Positions 47,464 through 57,313 of a stretch of DNA of 64,000 nt are shown piece by piece (the first letter of the stretch is position 1; every line of letters starts with the position of its first letter). The stretch spans positions 62,001-126,000 of the forward strand of contig DATNQD010000087.1 in NCBI GenBank assembly GCA_036702865.1. The letters are read 5' to 3'. Position numbers and translations under genes: made by a program. The DNA comes from Trichocoleus sp. (GTDB lineage Bacteria > Cyanobacteriota > Cyanobacteriia > Elainellales > Elainellaceae). The notes under the pieces were generated by a model. It had not been told where the DNA came from and searched no databases. It worked only from the letters and a program-made list of their open reading frames with translations.

Positions 47464-47964
47464 GTGGAACTCAACTTTACCGAACTCCGCGAACTCCTGA
47501 CCGTCATCAATCAGACAGATATCGCAGAGTTTAAGCTAAAGAGTGGTGATTTTGAACTGGTGGTTCGGAAGGGAACGCAGGCAGGCGAAGCAGCTCCAGC
47601 AGCGGATACTTCAGTGCGGGTCGAAGCGCCTCCTGCACTGGCTCCCATGCCCTCCCTCCCCAGTGCCACAGTTCCTCAGATCACGATGCAGACGCCGCCC
47701 CCCACTTCTCGATCGACTGAAAAGCTGATCGAAATCATTTCGCCCATGGTCGGCACTTTCTACCGTTCTCCCGCCCCCGATGAACCACCTTTCGTTGATG
47801 TAGGCGATCGCATCCGAACTGGACAGGCTGTCTGCATCATTGAAGCCATGAAGCTGATGAACGAACTAGAAGCCGAAGTCTCCGGCGAGATTGCCGAAAT
47901 TTTGGTGCAGAACGGTCAACCTGTGGAGTTTGGTCAGGTTTTGATGCGGGTAAACCCCGATTAG
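47464..47964 (+). CDS. accB: biotin carboxyl carrier protein of acetyl-CoA carboxylase
   Basis: AccB carries carboxybiotin between the carboxylase and transferase in fatty acid synthesis. After the N-terminal dimerisation helix ([19 protein letters not shown]) and a Pro/Ala/Thr-rich linker, the biotinyl domain shows [20 protein letters not shown] and the biotinylated lysine in [14 protein letters not shown] (Lys about 130). GTG 47464 is the start, since the family begins exactly there. It follows efp on the same strand at a distance of about 160 bases. A bidirectional hairpin terminator lies downstream. Confidence 0.96.
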   Translation: MELNFTELRELLTVINQTDIAEFKLKSGDFELVVRKGTQAGEAAPAADTSVRVEAPPALAPMPSLPSATVPQITMQTPPPTSRSTEKLIEIISPMVGTFYRSPAPDEPPFVDVGDRIRTGQAVCIIEAMKLMNELEAEVSGEIAEILVQNGQPVEFGQVLMRVNPD

Positions 47965-47998
47965 CGCCAGATTAGGGATAGAACCATCCCAAAAAATT

Positions 47999-48045
47999 CA
48001 ACCTGAGAAGATGAACTTCGATCGCTCATCCTCCCAGGTTGTTTT
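47999..48045. terminator. bidirectional terminator between accB and dxs
   Basis: CAACCTG (47999-48005) pairs with CAGGTTG (48035-48041), with further pairing inside between GATGA and TCATC. On the plus strand TTTT follows (48042-48045); on the minus strand AATTTTTT follows. It serves convergent accB and dxs. Confidence 0.75.
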
Positions 48046-48069
48046 AGTATCTGAGGATTCAGATTTAGC

Positions 48070-49974
48070 TTAACTGACGGCGATCGGCTGAGGAGCCATA
48101 ATCTGCCGGATCCGTTCCGCGATTTGGGGTGAGGTTAAACCCAACTCAGCGAAGGACTGTTCGGGTGTGGCATGATCGACCAGCAGATCAGGCACGCCTA
48201 GTCGGGTTATAGGAACCATCACCTCGTGATCGAGCAGCGATTCTGCAACGGCAGACCCAAAGCCGCCCACAATGCAGCCTTCCTCCAGCGTGATCACTCG
48301 CTTGACCTGTTTCGCCAGGGGCACAATCAGTTCAGTGTCGAGGGGCTTGGCAAATCGAGCATTGACAACGGTTGCTTCAATGCCGTGTTCGCTCAAAATT
48401 TCAGCAACCTGAAGAGACGGATTCACCATTGAGCCATAGCCCAGCAGCAACACATCATCTCCCTGACGCAAAATCTCGCCTTTGCCGATCGGCAGCGGTT
48501 CCCAGCCTTCTTCCATCAGCGGCACCCCATAGCCGTTACCTCGCGGATAGCGCATGGCGATCGGGCCTTCAATGTAGCTCACCCCTGTTGCCAGCATTTG
48601 CTGGAGTTCGGCTTCATCTTTAGGAGCCATCAGCACCAGATTGGGGATGCAGCGCAGGTAAGAGATGTCATACATGCCCTGGTGAGTTGGACCATCTGCC
48701 CCGACAATGCCAGCCCGATCGAGACAGAAGAAAACGGGCAGGTTTTGAATACAAACATCGTGAATCACCTGATCGTAGGCGCGTTGCAGGAAGGTGGAGT
48801 AGATCGCCACAACCGGGCGCATTCCTTCACAAGCTAACCCTGCTGCCAGCGTCACTGCATGTTGTTCAGCGATGCCCACGTCAACGTACTGTTTGGGCAG
48901 CTTTTGCTGTAGCTTATCTAGCCCTGTTCCGGTTGCCATTGCTGCGGTAATACCGACAATGCGCGGATCATTCTCTGCCAGTTTGGTCAGCGTGTGAGCG
49001 AAAACTTTGGAGTAGCTCGGCGGCTTGGGCTTGCTGGCAGGCAGGGGCTTACCCGTCGCTAAATTGAACGGTGATTGAGCATGATAGCCCACCTGGTCTT
49101 GCTCGGCGATCGCATAGCCTTTGCCTTTCACAGTTGCCACATGGACGAGCACCGGACCCGCTTGCTTATGCGCTTGCTCAAACGTCGCGATGAGTTCTTC
49201 CAGATTGTGACCGTCGATCGGTCCCATGTAGGTGAAGCCCAGTTCCTCAAACACGGCTCCTACCTTGGACACTGCCAATCGCTTCATCCCTTCTTTGAGG
49301 CGGCTAAGTTCTGGCTTGAGCGAATCCCCCACAAAGGGCAGATGCTTTACTTGCTCCTCAAGATTGTCAGTGAGGAACTGCATCGGCGGGCTGAGGCGCA
49401 TTTTGTTGAGGTAGCGGGAAATTGCTCCTACGTTAGGCGAAATCGACATGTCGTTGTCGTTCAGCACGACCAGTAAATTCGTCTTGGGAAGATGTCCGGC
49501 ATGATTGATTGCTTCAAGCGCCATCCCTCCGGTCAACGAACCGTCACCAATGACCGCAACGGTTTTGAACTTTTCGCCCTTGAGATCTCGCGCAAGCGCC
49601 ATCCCCAAAGCGGCTGAAATACTAGTGGAGGCATGACCTGCCCCAAAATGGTCAAAGCGGCTCTCACACCGCTTCAAATAACCCGCCACGCCTCCCTGCT
49701 GCCGCAGCGTATGAAAATGGTTGTAGCGACCTGTGATCAGTTTGTGAGGATAGGCTTGATGCCCCACGTCCCAGATCACTTTGTCACGATCGAGATCCAG
49801 TGTCTGATATAGTCCTAACGTCAGTTCTACGACTCCTAGCCCCGGACCCAAATGCCCACCGCTGGCTGCGACCGTTTCCAGATGCTTTTCACGAATTTGA
49901 CGAGCAATCTGTTTGAGTTGATGAATCGACAGACCATGCAACTGGTTCGGATGGGTAATTTCACTCAGATGCAT
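48070..49974 (-). CDS. dxs: 1-deoxy-D-xylulose-5-phosphate synthase
   Basis: DXS condenses pyruvate and glyceraldehyde 3-phosphate, the entry step of the MEP isoprenoid pathway, using thiamine diphosphate. Present are the N-terminal [18 protein letters not shown], the ThDP motif [18 protein letters not shown] ending in [10 protein letters not shown], the transketolase-like region [19 protein letters not shown], and [19 protein letters not shown]. At 634 residues it is complete from ATG 49974. It is a plausible light- or circadian-linked gene in a phototroph. Thiamine use links it to thiL in this window only by pathway, not by operon. Confidence 0.97.
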   Translation of the reverse strand: MHLSEITHPNQLHGLSIHQLKQIARQIREKHLETVAASGGHLGPGLGVVELTLGLYQTLDLDRDKVIWDVGHQAYPHKLITGRYNHFHTLRQQGGVAGYLKRCESRFDHFGAGHASTSISAALGMALARDLKGEKFKTVAVIGDGSLTGGMALEAINHAGHLPKTNLLVVLNDNDMSISPNVGAISRYLNKMRLSPPMQFLTDNLEEQVKHLPFVGDSLKPELSRLKEGMKRLAVSKVGAVFEELGFTYMGPIDGHNLEELIATFEQAHKQAGPVLVHVATVKGKGYAIAEQDQVGYHAQSPFNLATGKPLPASKPKPPSYSKVFAHTLTKLAENDPRIVGITAAMATGTGLDKLQQKLPKQYVDVGIAEQHAVTLAAGLACEGMRPVVAIYSTFLQRAYDQVIHDVCIQNLPVFFCLDRAGIVGADGPTHQGMYDISYLRCIPNLVLMAPKDEAELQQMLATGVSYIEGPIAMRYPRGNGYGVPLMEEGWEPLPIGKGEILRQGDDVLLLGYGSMVNPSLQVAEILSEHGIEATVVNARFAKPLDTELIVPLAKQVKRVITLEEGCIVGGFGSAVAESLLDHEVMVPITRLGVPDLLVDHATPEQSFAELGLTSPQIAERIRQIMAPQPIAVS

Positions 49975-50163
49975 ATTAAGTAAATACCTTCCAAGACTTT
50001 GAATGAGCTATTAATACTTATTGTTTCATCTTCAGACTTTTTCTGAAGCTAAACGATCAAGCTTAATAATCGGTGATTTTTCTACAGGTACAGTTCCTAG
50101 TACGGCAGCAGCAAGTAATATTCTTCCAGGGGCAGAAGCAGCGCGATCGTCTGCCAGCCTGAA

Positions 50164-50952
50164 TTACAGCCATCCCTTCAGCCAATAGATGATCCAGCCC
50201 AGATATTCCTTCAAAGCAAGCGTAAACTGTTGTAGGTAGCTCGCTTCGGGCAGCAGGGTCAGCATTGTGGCTTGCAGACTGGAATCACCCTGTGGATTTG
50301 CCTGAGTCATGATGAAATCCGTGGGCGCAGGAATTGCCTCAATCCCTATTTTCCAAAAAATCTGGATTGCTCGCGGCATATGCATCGCCGAAGTGACCAG
50401 CAAGACGCGATTGATCTGACGAGTTTGTAAAATCTTTCGCACATTCACAGCATTTTCATAGGTATTGAGGGAAGTTGGATCTTCGGCGATCGCAGTTCGG
50501 GGAACACCCAACGCCTGCACCAGTTTTGCCATATCTGAAGATTCTGGCTCGCCGCCGCCCTGCCACTCAATTCGTCCACCGCTGAGAATCACGAGAGGAG
50601 CCTTGCCTTGCAAATAAAGCTGTGCACCATAGATAGAACGATCGCCTGCCTCTGCGACATCAATCCAGGGACGAGGGGGAAACTGCGGCTTAATGCCACC
50701 TCCTAACACAACGATCGCTTCTGCTTTGGGTAACGCTCCGGTAGGAACGTATTGTGTTTCTAGCGATCGAACCAACTGCCCAGCAACTGCAGCGTTACCA
50801 GACACCAGCAGCAGGATTAACGCGGATGCAATACAGGCAGCAGCAATTTTTGGACGTTTCCACAACAGCAGCAACGCCAGCAGCAGCAGAATCGTAATTA
50901 GCCCTACTGGATAGATGAACAAGGGTAGCAATTTGGAAAAAAAGAGAAACAT
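50164..50952 (-). CDS. YdcF-family (DUF218) membrane-anchored protein
   Basis: A 262-residue protein with two N-terminal membrane segments (LLPLFIYPVGLITILLLLAL and AAACIASALILLLVSG) and a DUF218 Rossmann-like domain: AEAIVVLGGGIKPQFPP, GAQLYLQGKAPLVILSGG, the acidic EDPTSLNTYENAVNVRKIL and the histidine in VLLVTSAMHMPRAIQIF. The C-terminal helix (YLGWIIYWLKGWL) is amphipathic. Family members such as SanA and ElyC influence envelope integrity, but the reaction is not known. ATG 50952. It lies upstream of dxs on the same strand, with 189 bases between. Confidence 0.86.
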   Translation of the reverse strand: MFLFFSKLLPLFIYPVGLITILLLLALLLLWKRPKIAAACIASALILLLVSGNAAVAGQLVRSLETQYVPTGALPKAEAIVVLGGGIKPQFPPRPWIDVAEAGDRSIYGAQLYLQGKAPLVILSGGRIEWQGGGEPESSDMAKLVQALGVPRTAIAEDPTSLNTYENAVNVRKILQTRQINRVLLVTSAMHMPRAIQIFWKIGIEAIPAPTDFIMTQANPQGDSSLQATMLTLLPEASYLQQFTLALKEYLGWIIYWLKGWL

Positions 50953-51027
50953 AGGTAACCGAAAGGCTGATTTTCCTTAAATTAACTCCATGTAACCTAA
51001 ACTCAAGCCCGACAAAGCAAAACGCCC

Positions 51028-52146
51028 ATGAATCTTGAAACTATCGCGATCCATGCAGGTCGATCGATCGATCCGGCAACCGGAGCAGTCACGCCGCCTC
51101 TATACCTGTCCACGACCTTTGAGCGAGAAACTGACGGCAGCTATCCGCAGGGCCATATCTATGCCCGCACCAGCAACCCGAACCGGACAATGCTTGAGCA
51201 GTGTTTAGCTGCACTCGAAGGTGGTGAAGTTGCAGCCGCTTTTTCGTCTGGTTCAGCCGCGACCGCCACTGTGTTTCAGGCTCTAAGCCCCGGGGCTCAT
51301 GTGATTGCGCCGATCGATGCCTATTCTGGTACGCCCTTGCTGCTTAAAACCATTTTCCAGTCTTGGGGTTTGAACGTTTCCTTTGTCGATATAACTGATC
51401 TGGCGCAAGTGCAGCAAGCGATTCAGCCCCACACAAAACTGATTTGGACTGAAACACCGTCTAATCCGCTGCTCAAAATTACGGACATTGCCGAGGTTGC
51501 AGCGATCGCCCATACAGCGAATGCCCTCTGCGTTTGTGACAATACTTGGGCAACGCCAGTATTACAGCGCCCATTTGAGCAGGGAGCCGATTTGATTGTG
51601 CATTCTACGACCAAGTATTTGGGTGGGCATAGCGATGTATTGAGCGGGGCAGTGGTGGCGCGGACAGACTCCGACTTTTTTCAGCGCATTCGCCATATTC
51701 AGACAGCGGCTGGTGCAGTTGCGGCTCCATTTGACTGCTGGCTGGTGCTGCGAGGCATCCAAACTCTCCCTTATCGGATGGCAGGGCATGGCGCCAATGC
51801 CACCAAACTTGCAGCGTTTTTGAGCGAACATCCGGCGATCGAGCAGGTTCACTATCCAGGGCTATCCACGCATACGGGACATGAAATTGCGGCTCAACAA
51901 ATGCGCGGCTTCGGAGGGATGCTCTCTATCCAGATTAAAGGCGGACGCGATGAGGCATTTGCAATGCTGGCAAAGCTAAAGCTCTTTACGAGAGCCACCA
52001 GCTTGGGCGGTGTGGAAAGTTTGATTGAGCATCGTGCTTCAGTCGAGGGAGCGGGAACCCTAACTCCAGATAACCTGCTGCGACTTTCGATCGGCTTAGA
52101 ACATGCAGATGATTTAATTGCTGATCTGTCTCAGGCACTTGCATAA
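51028..52146 (+). CDS. PLP-dependent trans-sulfuration enzyme (cystathionine gamma-synthase/lyase family)
   Basis: The 372-residue enzyme belongs to the Cys/Met metabolism PLP family. Key signatures are IHAGRSIDPATGAVTPPLYL, YARTSNPNRTMLEQCLAALE, the serine-rich FSSGSAATATVFQAL, CDNTWATPVLQRP, the PLP lysine in HSTTKYLGGHSDVL, and SLGGVESLIEHRAS. It could be cystathionine gamma-synthase, beta-lyase or gamma-lyase; sequence alone does not decide. The start ATG 51028 is clear. It is followed 24 bases later by an Asp/Asn-hydroxylase-like gene on the same strand, likely one transcript. Confidence 0.9.
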   Translation: MNLETIAIHAGRSIDPATGAVTPPLYLSTTFERETDGSYPQGHIYARTSNPNRTMLEQCLAALEGGEVAAAFSSGSAATATVFQALSPGAHVIAPIDAYSGTPLLLKTIFQSWGLNVSFVDITDLAQVQQAIQPHTKLIWTETPSNPLLKITDIAEVAAIAHTANALCVCDNTWATPVLQRPFEQGADLIVHSTTKYLGGHSDVLSGAVVARTDSDFFQRIRHIQTAAGAVAAPFDCWLVLRGIQTLPYRMAGHGANATKLAAFLSEHPAIEQVHYPGLSTHTGHEIAAQQMRGFGGMLSIQIKGGRDEAFAMLAKLKLFTRATSLGGVESLIEHRASVEGAGTLTPDNLLRLSIGLEHADDLIADLSQALA

Positions 52147-52170
52147 AAGCAATAGAATCTATGGTAGAAA

Positions 52171-53004
52171 ATGATGGGAAAGTCGAGATTCCTTCACTTC
52201 GGGGATCCGTTTTTTAGAGCATTGTTTCCTAGAGCATTCAGCAAAGGACACAAGGAACAAAATATGCAAGGTGTAGCGAACCGTGTAAGGATGGCGATCG
52301 TCGATCAGCTAGAAGTTTGGGCAGCGCAGCAATCTTTAGTTGGAGATTCAGTTTTTTTCAGCAAAGAACAGTTCCCCTGGGCAAACAATTTGGAAGCAAA
52401 TTGGAAAACCATTCGCCAAGAGCTTGATCAGGTGATGCAAGACGTTGATATTCTGCCAAATTTTCAGGATATCTCGATGCGTCAGAGCAACATAACAAGC
52501 GACGATCGCTGGAAAACCTACTTTTTTTATGCCTTTGGCTTTAGAGCCGAGAAAAACTGCCAGCGCTGCCCAAAGACAACAAAACTCCTCGAAAATATTC
52601 CCGGTTTAAAGGTTGCATTTTTCTCGATTCTGGCACCCCACAAATATATTCCAGAACACAGAGGCAAATACAAAGGAGTCATTCGCTATCACCTGGGGTT
52701 AAAAGTGCCTCAACCCAGTTCTGCTTGCCGAATTCGCATTGCAGATCAAACCGCCCATTGGGAAGAGGGAAAGAGCTTGATTTTTGATGATACTTTTCCG
52801 CATGAAGTTTGGAACGACACAGACGATTATCGAGCAGTGCTTTTTCTTGACATTGAGCGACCCCTCAAGTTTCCCATGTCTTTTGTCAATTGGTTGGTGA
52901 GTAAGTTGCTCACGACTTCTTCGGTTATTCAAAGCGCTAAAACAAATCATGCTACTTGGGAAACGTATTTTGAGCAACAGAAGCAAGAAATCGCTGTGAA
53001 ATAA
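52171..53004 (+). CDS. aspartyl/asparaginyl beta-hydroxylase-like 2-oxoglutarate oxygenase
   Basis: This 277-residue protein has the core of the Asp_Arg_Hydrox family: LKVAFFSILAPHKYIPEHRG, then IRYHLGLKVPQ, ADQTAHWEEGKSLIFDDTFPHEVWN and the arginine in YRAVLFLDIERP. Two histidines (in PEHRGKY and FPHEVWN) and the late Arg are the expected iron and 2-oxoglutarate ligands. A Cys motif (NCQRCPKTTKLL) precedes the core. It may hydroxylate a protein, peptide or small molecule. A strong terminator follows (53104-53126), and a second oxygenase gene lies beyond it. ATG 52171 or 52174. Confidence 0.86.
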   Translation: MMGKSRFLHFGDPFFRALFPRAFSKGHKEQNMQGVANRVRMAIVDQLEVWAAQQSLVGDSVFFSKEQFPWANNLEANWKTIRQELDQVMQDVDILPNFQDISMRQSNITSDDRWKTYFFYAFGFRAEKNCQRCPKTTKLLENIPGLKVAFFSILAPHKYIPEHRGKYKGVIRYHLGLKVPQPSSACRIRIADQTAHWEEGKSLIFDDTFPHEVWNDTDDYRAVLFLDIERPLKFPMSFVNWLVSKLLTTSSVIQSAKTNHATWETYFEQQKQEIAVK

Positions 53005-53103
53005 AATAAGTTGGTATTGTCTTTGGTTTATTTCAGGACTGTATTTTTGTTTTTCAGTTCGTCATTCAGCATTGCTTGAACCTCATCAGTTTCTATCAGC
53101 TTC

Positions 53104-53126
53104 AACAGAACCTAATTCTGTTTTTT
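53104..53126 (+). terminator. intrinsic terminator between the two oxygenase genes
   Basis: AACAGAA (53104-53110) and TTCTGTT (53116-53122) are exact complements around a 5-base loop (CCTAA) and lead into TTTT (53123-53126). It should end the trans-sulfuration/hydroxylase transcript before the cupin-like gene, whose start is only 32 bases on. Confidence 0.72.
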
Positions 53127-53157
53127 AGCTTAAGCATGACGATAATTACGAAGCACC

Positions 53158-54132
53158 ATGACAAGTAAGATGACAACATCCTCAGCTCAGATCACCTGTC
53201 GTACGATCGATCGCATTCACGTTTCTCAACTTTCATCTCAGCAGTTCTTTCAGTGCTACAAAAAACCTGGAATTCCAGTTGTAATCACGGGCATCCTTTC
53301 CAAACAATCGGATTGGAATCTCAAATATTTATCGGAGCAGTTGGGCAGTCAGGAATTTGTCTTGCGGTACTATGGGCGCGATCGGTATCAGCAAGCCAAA
53401 AGCCAGTGGCGTAATATTGGCAGTGGTGTCACCGCAAAAACCAAAACCTTTGACGACTATGCAGATCTGTTGCGGAGTGGAGAGGCATATGAGCAGGATA
53501 TCTATCTAGCAAAATGCCCACTTCATCACACAGCTTTGATGCAAACAGAGGAAATTACTGCCATCAGAACTAAATTGGATGACCTGGGTTTCACGCAGCC
53601 TGCTAGCACTTTGAATCTATGGGTGGGTCCTGGGGGACATACTGAAGCACTCCACTACGATCCAATGGACGGTACTCTGATTCAGCTACATGGCTCTAAG
53701 CGATTGGTTCTATTTCCTCGATCGCAAACGGCAAACCTCTACCCCTATCCGTTCTATCTGCATTTGTGGCACGGCTTGAAGCTGCGATCGTGGTTCAGCC
53801 AGGTCTACCCCGATCGTCCTGATTTCGAGGCATTTCCTAAGCTACAAATCGCCTTACATCACCGATATGAAGTTGTTTTGAATGCGGGCGAAATTCTCTA
53901 CATTCCGGCAGGGTGGTGGCATGAAGTCACTTCACTCGGAAACGAAATGGTTTGTTCTGTGAATCGGTTTTGGCGGATTTATCCAGCTTCACGCGCCATC
54001 TTGTTTTGGGGACGGTGGCGAGCCTATTTGGGCAGCCTTTGCGCCATACCCCGAGTAATCCTGAGTGTCATCGTTGCCCTTTTTGGACCCAATCGACAGC
54101 AGCGAATTAAAGAGATCATGCAAATGTTGTAG
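53158..54132 (+). CDS. cupin-like (JmjC/cupin_8) 2-oxoglutarate oxygenase
   Basis: A 324-residue protein of the cupin_8/JmjC group, which uses Fe(II) and 2-oxoglutarate to hydroxylate proteins or small molecules. The pattern begins KPGIPVVITGILSKQSDW, and STLNLWVGPGGHTEALHYDP gives the His-x-Asp metal pair. LIQLHGSKRLVLFPRSQ follows, then the second His in ILYIPAGWWHEVTSLG. The C-terminal 50 residues include a hydrophobic stretch (CAIPRVILSVIVALF) that might bind the membrane. It immediately follows another 2-oxoglutarate oxygenase gene and precedes an MFS transporter. Starts at ATG 53158 or 53170. Confidence 0.86.
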   Translation: MTSKMTTSSAQITCRTIDRIHVSQLSSQQFFQCYKKPGIPVVITGILSKQSDWNLKYLSEQLGSQEFVLRYYGRDRYQQAKSQWRNIGSGVTAKTKTFDDYADLLRSGEAYEQDIYLAKCPLHHTALMQTEEITAIRTKLDDLGFTQPASTLNLWVGPGGHTEALHYDPMDGTLIQLHGSKRLVLFPRSQTANLYPYPFYLHLWHGLKLRSWFSQVYPDRPDFEAFPKLQIALHHRYEVVLNAGEILYIPAGWWHEVTSLGNEMVCSVNRFWRIYPASRAILFWGRWRAYLGSLCAIPRVILSVIVALFGPNRQQRIKEIMQML

Positions 54133-54257
54133 GGGCATTGAGCAACCGAGTAGAGTATGAGTTTGAAATATTGGCAATTCCTGAAATTACGAATTGGTGA
54201 CTGGTGCGGTGCCCTTGATTACCCACGACCAATGACCCATTGCCTTCACTCAAACCA

Positions 54258-55466
54258 ATGAACTCAAACTCAGAACCCTCCTCTTTCCAACGGCTCCATC
54301 GCAATCGCAGCCTGATTGTTTTGCTGATTGCAGGCTCTCTAGCCGTGATGCCAGGAGCCGTAATTGCGCCCGTTTTACCCAAAATTGTGCAGCAGCTTCA
54401 GTTAAGTAAAACGCTGGCAGGGTATCTCGTTAGTGCCCACTACCTGACTGTTGCCCTGTTTAGCCCACTCTTGGGCATTCTGGCAGACCGAATTGGACGG
54501 CGACGAGTTTTGATTGGCTCTTTGATCGCCTTTGCAGGGTCAGGCATCGCAGGAGCTTGGGCAGAGAGCTTTTTGCCAATGCTGCTGACACGCGGGTTTC
54601 TGGGCATTGCGACAGGTGGAATTGCCGCAGCCAGTTTGGGCTTGCTGGCACGCATGTATACAGATGAGCAGGCTCGATCGCAAGCCATTGCTTACGCTTC
54701 CAGTACACTCACCCTTGCGAACATTGCTTATCCACTCTTTGCCGGACTTGCTGGCGCTCAAAACTGGCAGACTGCTTTCTATCTTTACGGTCTAGGCATA
54801 CCGCTGGCGCTCCTGGTTGCCCTATTTCTGCAAGAAAATCCCCTGCCGTCTGAAGCTGACTCGATCGGCACGGCGATCGCAGATAACCGTAAACAACTAA
54901 GTCAAGTGCTGCTGCAACAACCTCAGGTTCTCCGGTTGCTGTTGACCCTTGGACTCGCTTCTGCGACAGCCTACGCAACCGTCATTTATCTGCCCCTCTA
55001 TCTTACTGCCACCCTCAATACTGCCACCCTTACCAATGGCTTAGTCCTGGCATCGCAAGCGATCGGGGCAGCTCTGATTTCTGCGCTGGGCGTTAGCTGG
55101 CTGGCTCGGCGGTTTGGCTCTGTATCCACCATAATCATCGGGCTGGGCATCATGGCTCTGACGCTGCTGCTCATTCCCGAAATTCGATCGCTCCAATTCC
55201 TGTTTCCAATCACGCTGCTGTTTGGCGTGGGGCTGGGGATCGCGATGCCAAGTCATTATGCGGCTCTCGCAACCCTTGCCCCTTTATCGCTTCAGGCGAG
55301 TATTCTGGCAATTGCGACAGGGGTTAACTTTTTGGGACAGTTTCTTTCGCCCACGCTGTTTGGTGTAGTGATTCACATGGGCGGCGTTGTGAGTGTGTTT
55401 TATGCAGCGGCGATCGTTGCTCTGGCGACAGGGATATTTTTGATGGTTACAGAGCGATCAGCCTAA
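54258..55466 (+). CDS. MFS transporter
   Basis: About 402 residues with twelve hydrophobic segments. The signature between segments 2 and 3 is GILADRIGRRRVLIGS, and segment 5 has the proton-linked pattern GIATGGIAAASLGLLAR. This suggests a drug or metabolite/H+ antiporter of the DHA1 kind. ATG 54258 is chosen; the frame opens with TTG 54240. It follows the cupin-like oxygenase gene by 125 bases on the same strand and might export a hydroxylated product, but this is only a guess from position. It converges on the beta-propeller gene. Confidence 0.9.
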   Translation: MNSNSEPSSFQRLHRNRSLIVLLIAGSLAVMPGAVIAPVLPKIVQQLQLSKTLAGYLVSAHYLTVALFSPLLGILADRIGRRRVLIGSLIAFAGSGIAGAWAESFLPMLLTRGFLGIATGGIAAASLGLLARMYTDEQARSQAIAYASSTLTLANIAYPLFAGLAGAQNWQTAFYLYGLGIPLALLVALFLQENPLPSEADSIGTAIADNRKQLSQVLLQQPQVLRLLLTLGLASATAYATVIYLPLYLTATLNTATLTNGLVLASQAIGAALISALGVSWLARRFGSVSTIIIGLGIMALTLLLIPEIRSLQFLFPITLLFGVGLGIAMPSHYAALATLAPLSLQASILAIATGVNFLGQFLSPTLFGVVIHMGGVVSVFYAAAIVALATGIFLMVTERSA

Positions 55467-55528
55467 TTCGTTCTAATTCGATCGCTTGATCGGGCAGTTG
55501 ATATTTCAATTGACAGGGCAGTTGCGCT

Positions 55529-56356
55529 TCAGCCTTGAATTTTCAACAAATAGCCGCTAACGGTACTTACCACCAGGTCATTGCCCCACACTGCAATTCC
55601 AGAAGGCACGCTGTAAGTGGGTCTGGGAATCTCTACGAAGGTGGTAATCACGCCAGCCGGATCAACTTTGACCACTTGCCCCAGATTTGTTGTGATCAGT
55701 AAATCATCGCCACTCGCCGCCAGCTTAAACGGAATGCCCATGCCCGCTTTCATCAAATCCGCCAATACAAATACCTCTCCAGTCGGCGCAATTTGCAGCA
55801 GATGCCCTTTCTCATGAATTGTCACAAAGTTGCCGCGATGCACCACCACATCTAACCCATTGCCAAACGGCTTCAGGTCAACCATTTTGAGCGCTGCGCC
55901 ACGCGAGTCGATCCGAAACAGTGCCCCATCTCCGGAAACAACATCTGTAGTTCCTGCCACCACATAGCCACTGTTGTAAGCTGCTACGCCAAACGGTGCC
56001 CCAAAAAAGCCATTAATTTCTGAGAAATTGACGATCGTTTCAAACGTGCCATCTGGCTTCACTCGCACCAAGTAATGAACTGGGTCAAACGCAGAAACCG
56101 TGACAATTACATCCTCATCGCTTGTCCCGATCCCAAACGGAATGCCTAGCTCCGCTTTTAGCAAATCTGTCAGCACTTCAATTGTTCCGTCTGCCGCAAC
56201 TCGCAGAATTTGCCCGTCTAAAGTTGGCACAATGACCCGATCGTTTTGCACCACCAAACCTTGCAAACTCTGAATCTTCAGATCTTGAGCCAGGACAGAA
56301 GCCTGAAGCGCTGCTTGAGGACGAATGAGCGGCTGAGACTCAGAACTTGTATGCAT
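55529..56356 (-). CDS. beta-propeller-like (NHL/SMP-30-type) protein
   Basis: The 275-residue protein is built of about six repeating blades, each of the pattern G-x-(L/I)-x-R/K-(I/V)-x-x-x-G followed by a loop and a GIPFGI/GAPFGV/GIPFKL segment: DGQILRVAADGTIEVLTDLL, YLVRVKPDGTFETIVNF, ALFRIDSRGAALKMVDL, HLLQIAPTGEVFVLADL, QVVKVDPAGVITTFVEI. It resembles NHL or SMP-30 propellers, but no catalytic metal site is clear. No signal peptide is seen. Start ATG 56356. Function unknown. Confidence 0.78.
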   Translation of the reverse strand: MHTSSESQPLIRPQAALQASVLAQDLKIQSLQGLVVQNDRVIVPTLDGQILRVAADGTIEVLTDLLKAELGIPFGIGTSDEDVIVTVSAFDPVHYLVRVKPDGTFETIVNFSEINGFFGAPFGVAAYNSGYVVAGTTDVVSGDGALFRIDSRGAALKMVDLKPFGNGLDVVVHRGNFVTIHEKGHLLQIAPTGEVFVLADLMKAGMGIPFKLAASGDDLLITTNLGQVVKVDPAGVITTFVEIPRPTYSVPSGIAVWGNDLVVSTVSGYLLKIQG

Positions 56357-56477
56357 ATCATCCAGTGAGGTGGGTTAGTGCGATCGTCTCATACTTCGGC
56401 AGTCGGAACGCCCTCTAGGCTCAGAATGCTTCTAGAATAACGATGGATTGTCTGCAAACCTTGGTAAATCAAGCAGT

Positions 56478-57137
56478 ATGGGTACAACGATCGAAAAAAT
56501 TGGCTATCTAGCACTTCCCGAGCCGGGTTCTGGGCAAGGAATTATTGTTCTACAGGAGTGGTGGGGCTTGGTTCCGCATATTCAAGATATTGCCGATCGC
56601 TTTGCTGCTGCTGGCTATGTTGCCGTTGCACCAGACCTTTATGAAGGAGAAAAAACGACCTCTCCTGATGAAGCCGGACGAATGCTGATGGCGCTTAACA
56701 TTGAGCAAACTGCCCAAAAGCTAGAGCAGGTCGCTAATTTTTTGCTGAACCATGAAGCGGTGACAGGTCAAAAGCTGGGTGTTATCGGCTTTTGTATGGG
56801 TGGACAACTGGCACTTCTCGCAGCAACCGTTAGCCAAAAGATTGGTGCAGTTGTCGATTTTTACGGCATCCATCCCAACGTTAAACCCGACTTCTCAAAA
56901 CTTGCTGCCCCTGTCCTGGGAATTTTTGGGGAAAAAGACCAATCCGTACCTCCTGAAACCGTCCAGCAGTTGGAAGCAGCCATTCAGCAGGCAGGGCGAT
57001 CGATCGAAACGCACACCTACCCCAACGCCGATCACGCCTTTTTCAACAACACTAGACCAGAAGTTTACCAACCTGATGCAGCTGCCGATGCCTGGAAGCG
57101 CACCCTAAATTTTTTCCAAACCCATCTGGCTGTGTAA
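56478..57137 (+). CDS. dienelactone hydrolase-family protein
   Basis: A 219-residue alpha/beta hydrolase. The nucleophile is the cysteine in GVIGFCMGGQLALLA, the aspartate lies in IFGEKDQSVPPE and the histidine in NADHAFFNN, the classical Cys-Asp-His arrangement. Other signs are IVLQEWWGLVPHIQDIADRF and AAGYVAVAPDLYEGE. The frame starts with TTG 56448, but ATG 56478 is the likely start. It converges on the carbonic anhydrase gene across a G/C-rich inverted repeat. The natural substrate is unknown. Confidence 0.93.
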   Translation: MGTTIEKIGYLALPEPGSGQGIIVLQEWWGLVPHIQDIADRFAAAGYVAVAPDLYEGEKTTSPDEAGRMLMALNIEQTAQKLEQVANFLLNHEAVTGQKLGVIGFCMGGQLALLAATVSQKIGAVVDFYGIHPNVKPDFSKLAAPVLGIFGEKDQSVPPETVQQLEAAIQQAGRSIETHTYPNADHAFFNNTRPEVYQPDAAADAWKRTLNFFQTHLAV

Positions 57138-57193
57138 ACCAGCTTCAAGCTTTTTAGTTCCAACTTTTTCAGTTCTAACTGAGGTCAACACTC

Positions 57194-57224
57194 AAAGTCC
57201 CCCGATTCTGCGGGATCAGGGGGC
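57194..57224. repeat. cyanobacterial AAAGTCCCCC palindromic repeat, copy 1
   Basis: AAAGTCCCCCGATTCTGCGG followed by GATCAGGGGGC can form a hairpin of CCCCC and GGGGG arms. A variant lies at 62166-62196. Similar 31-base palindromes occur between genes in many cyanobacteria, so this is a dispersed repeat that may also end transcripts of the convergent hydrolase and anhydrase genes. There is no T-run. Confidence 0.6.
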
Positions 57225-57313
57225 AAGACAACGTTCAACCTGAGTTCACCTGAATTCACAAGAATAGGCTCACCATCAAAGAGCCAGGCAATTTCTCGAT
57301 CGCTCCATTTTCC

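Noticed and set aside
50030-50048. CTTCAG/CTGAAG hairpin between dxs and the YdcF gene
   Set aside because: Six-base stem with no T-tract after it on the minus strand; too weak for a terminator call.
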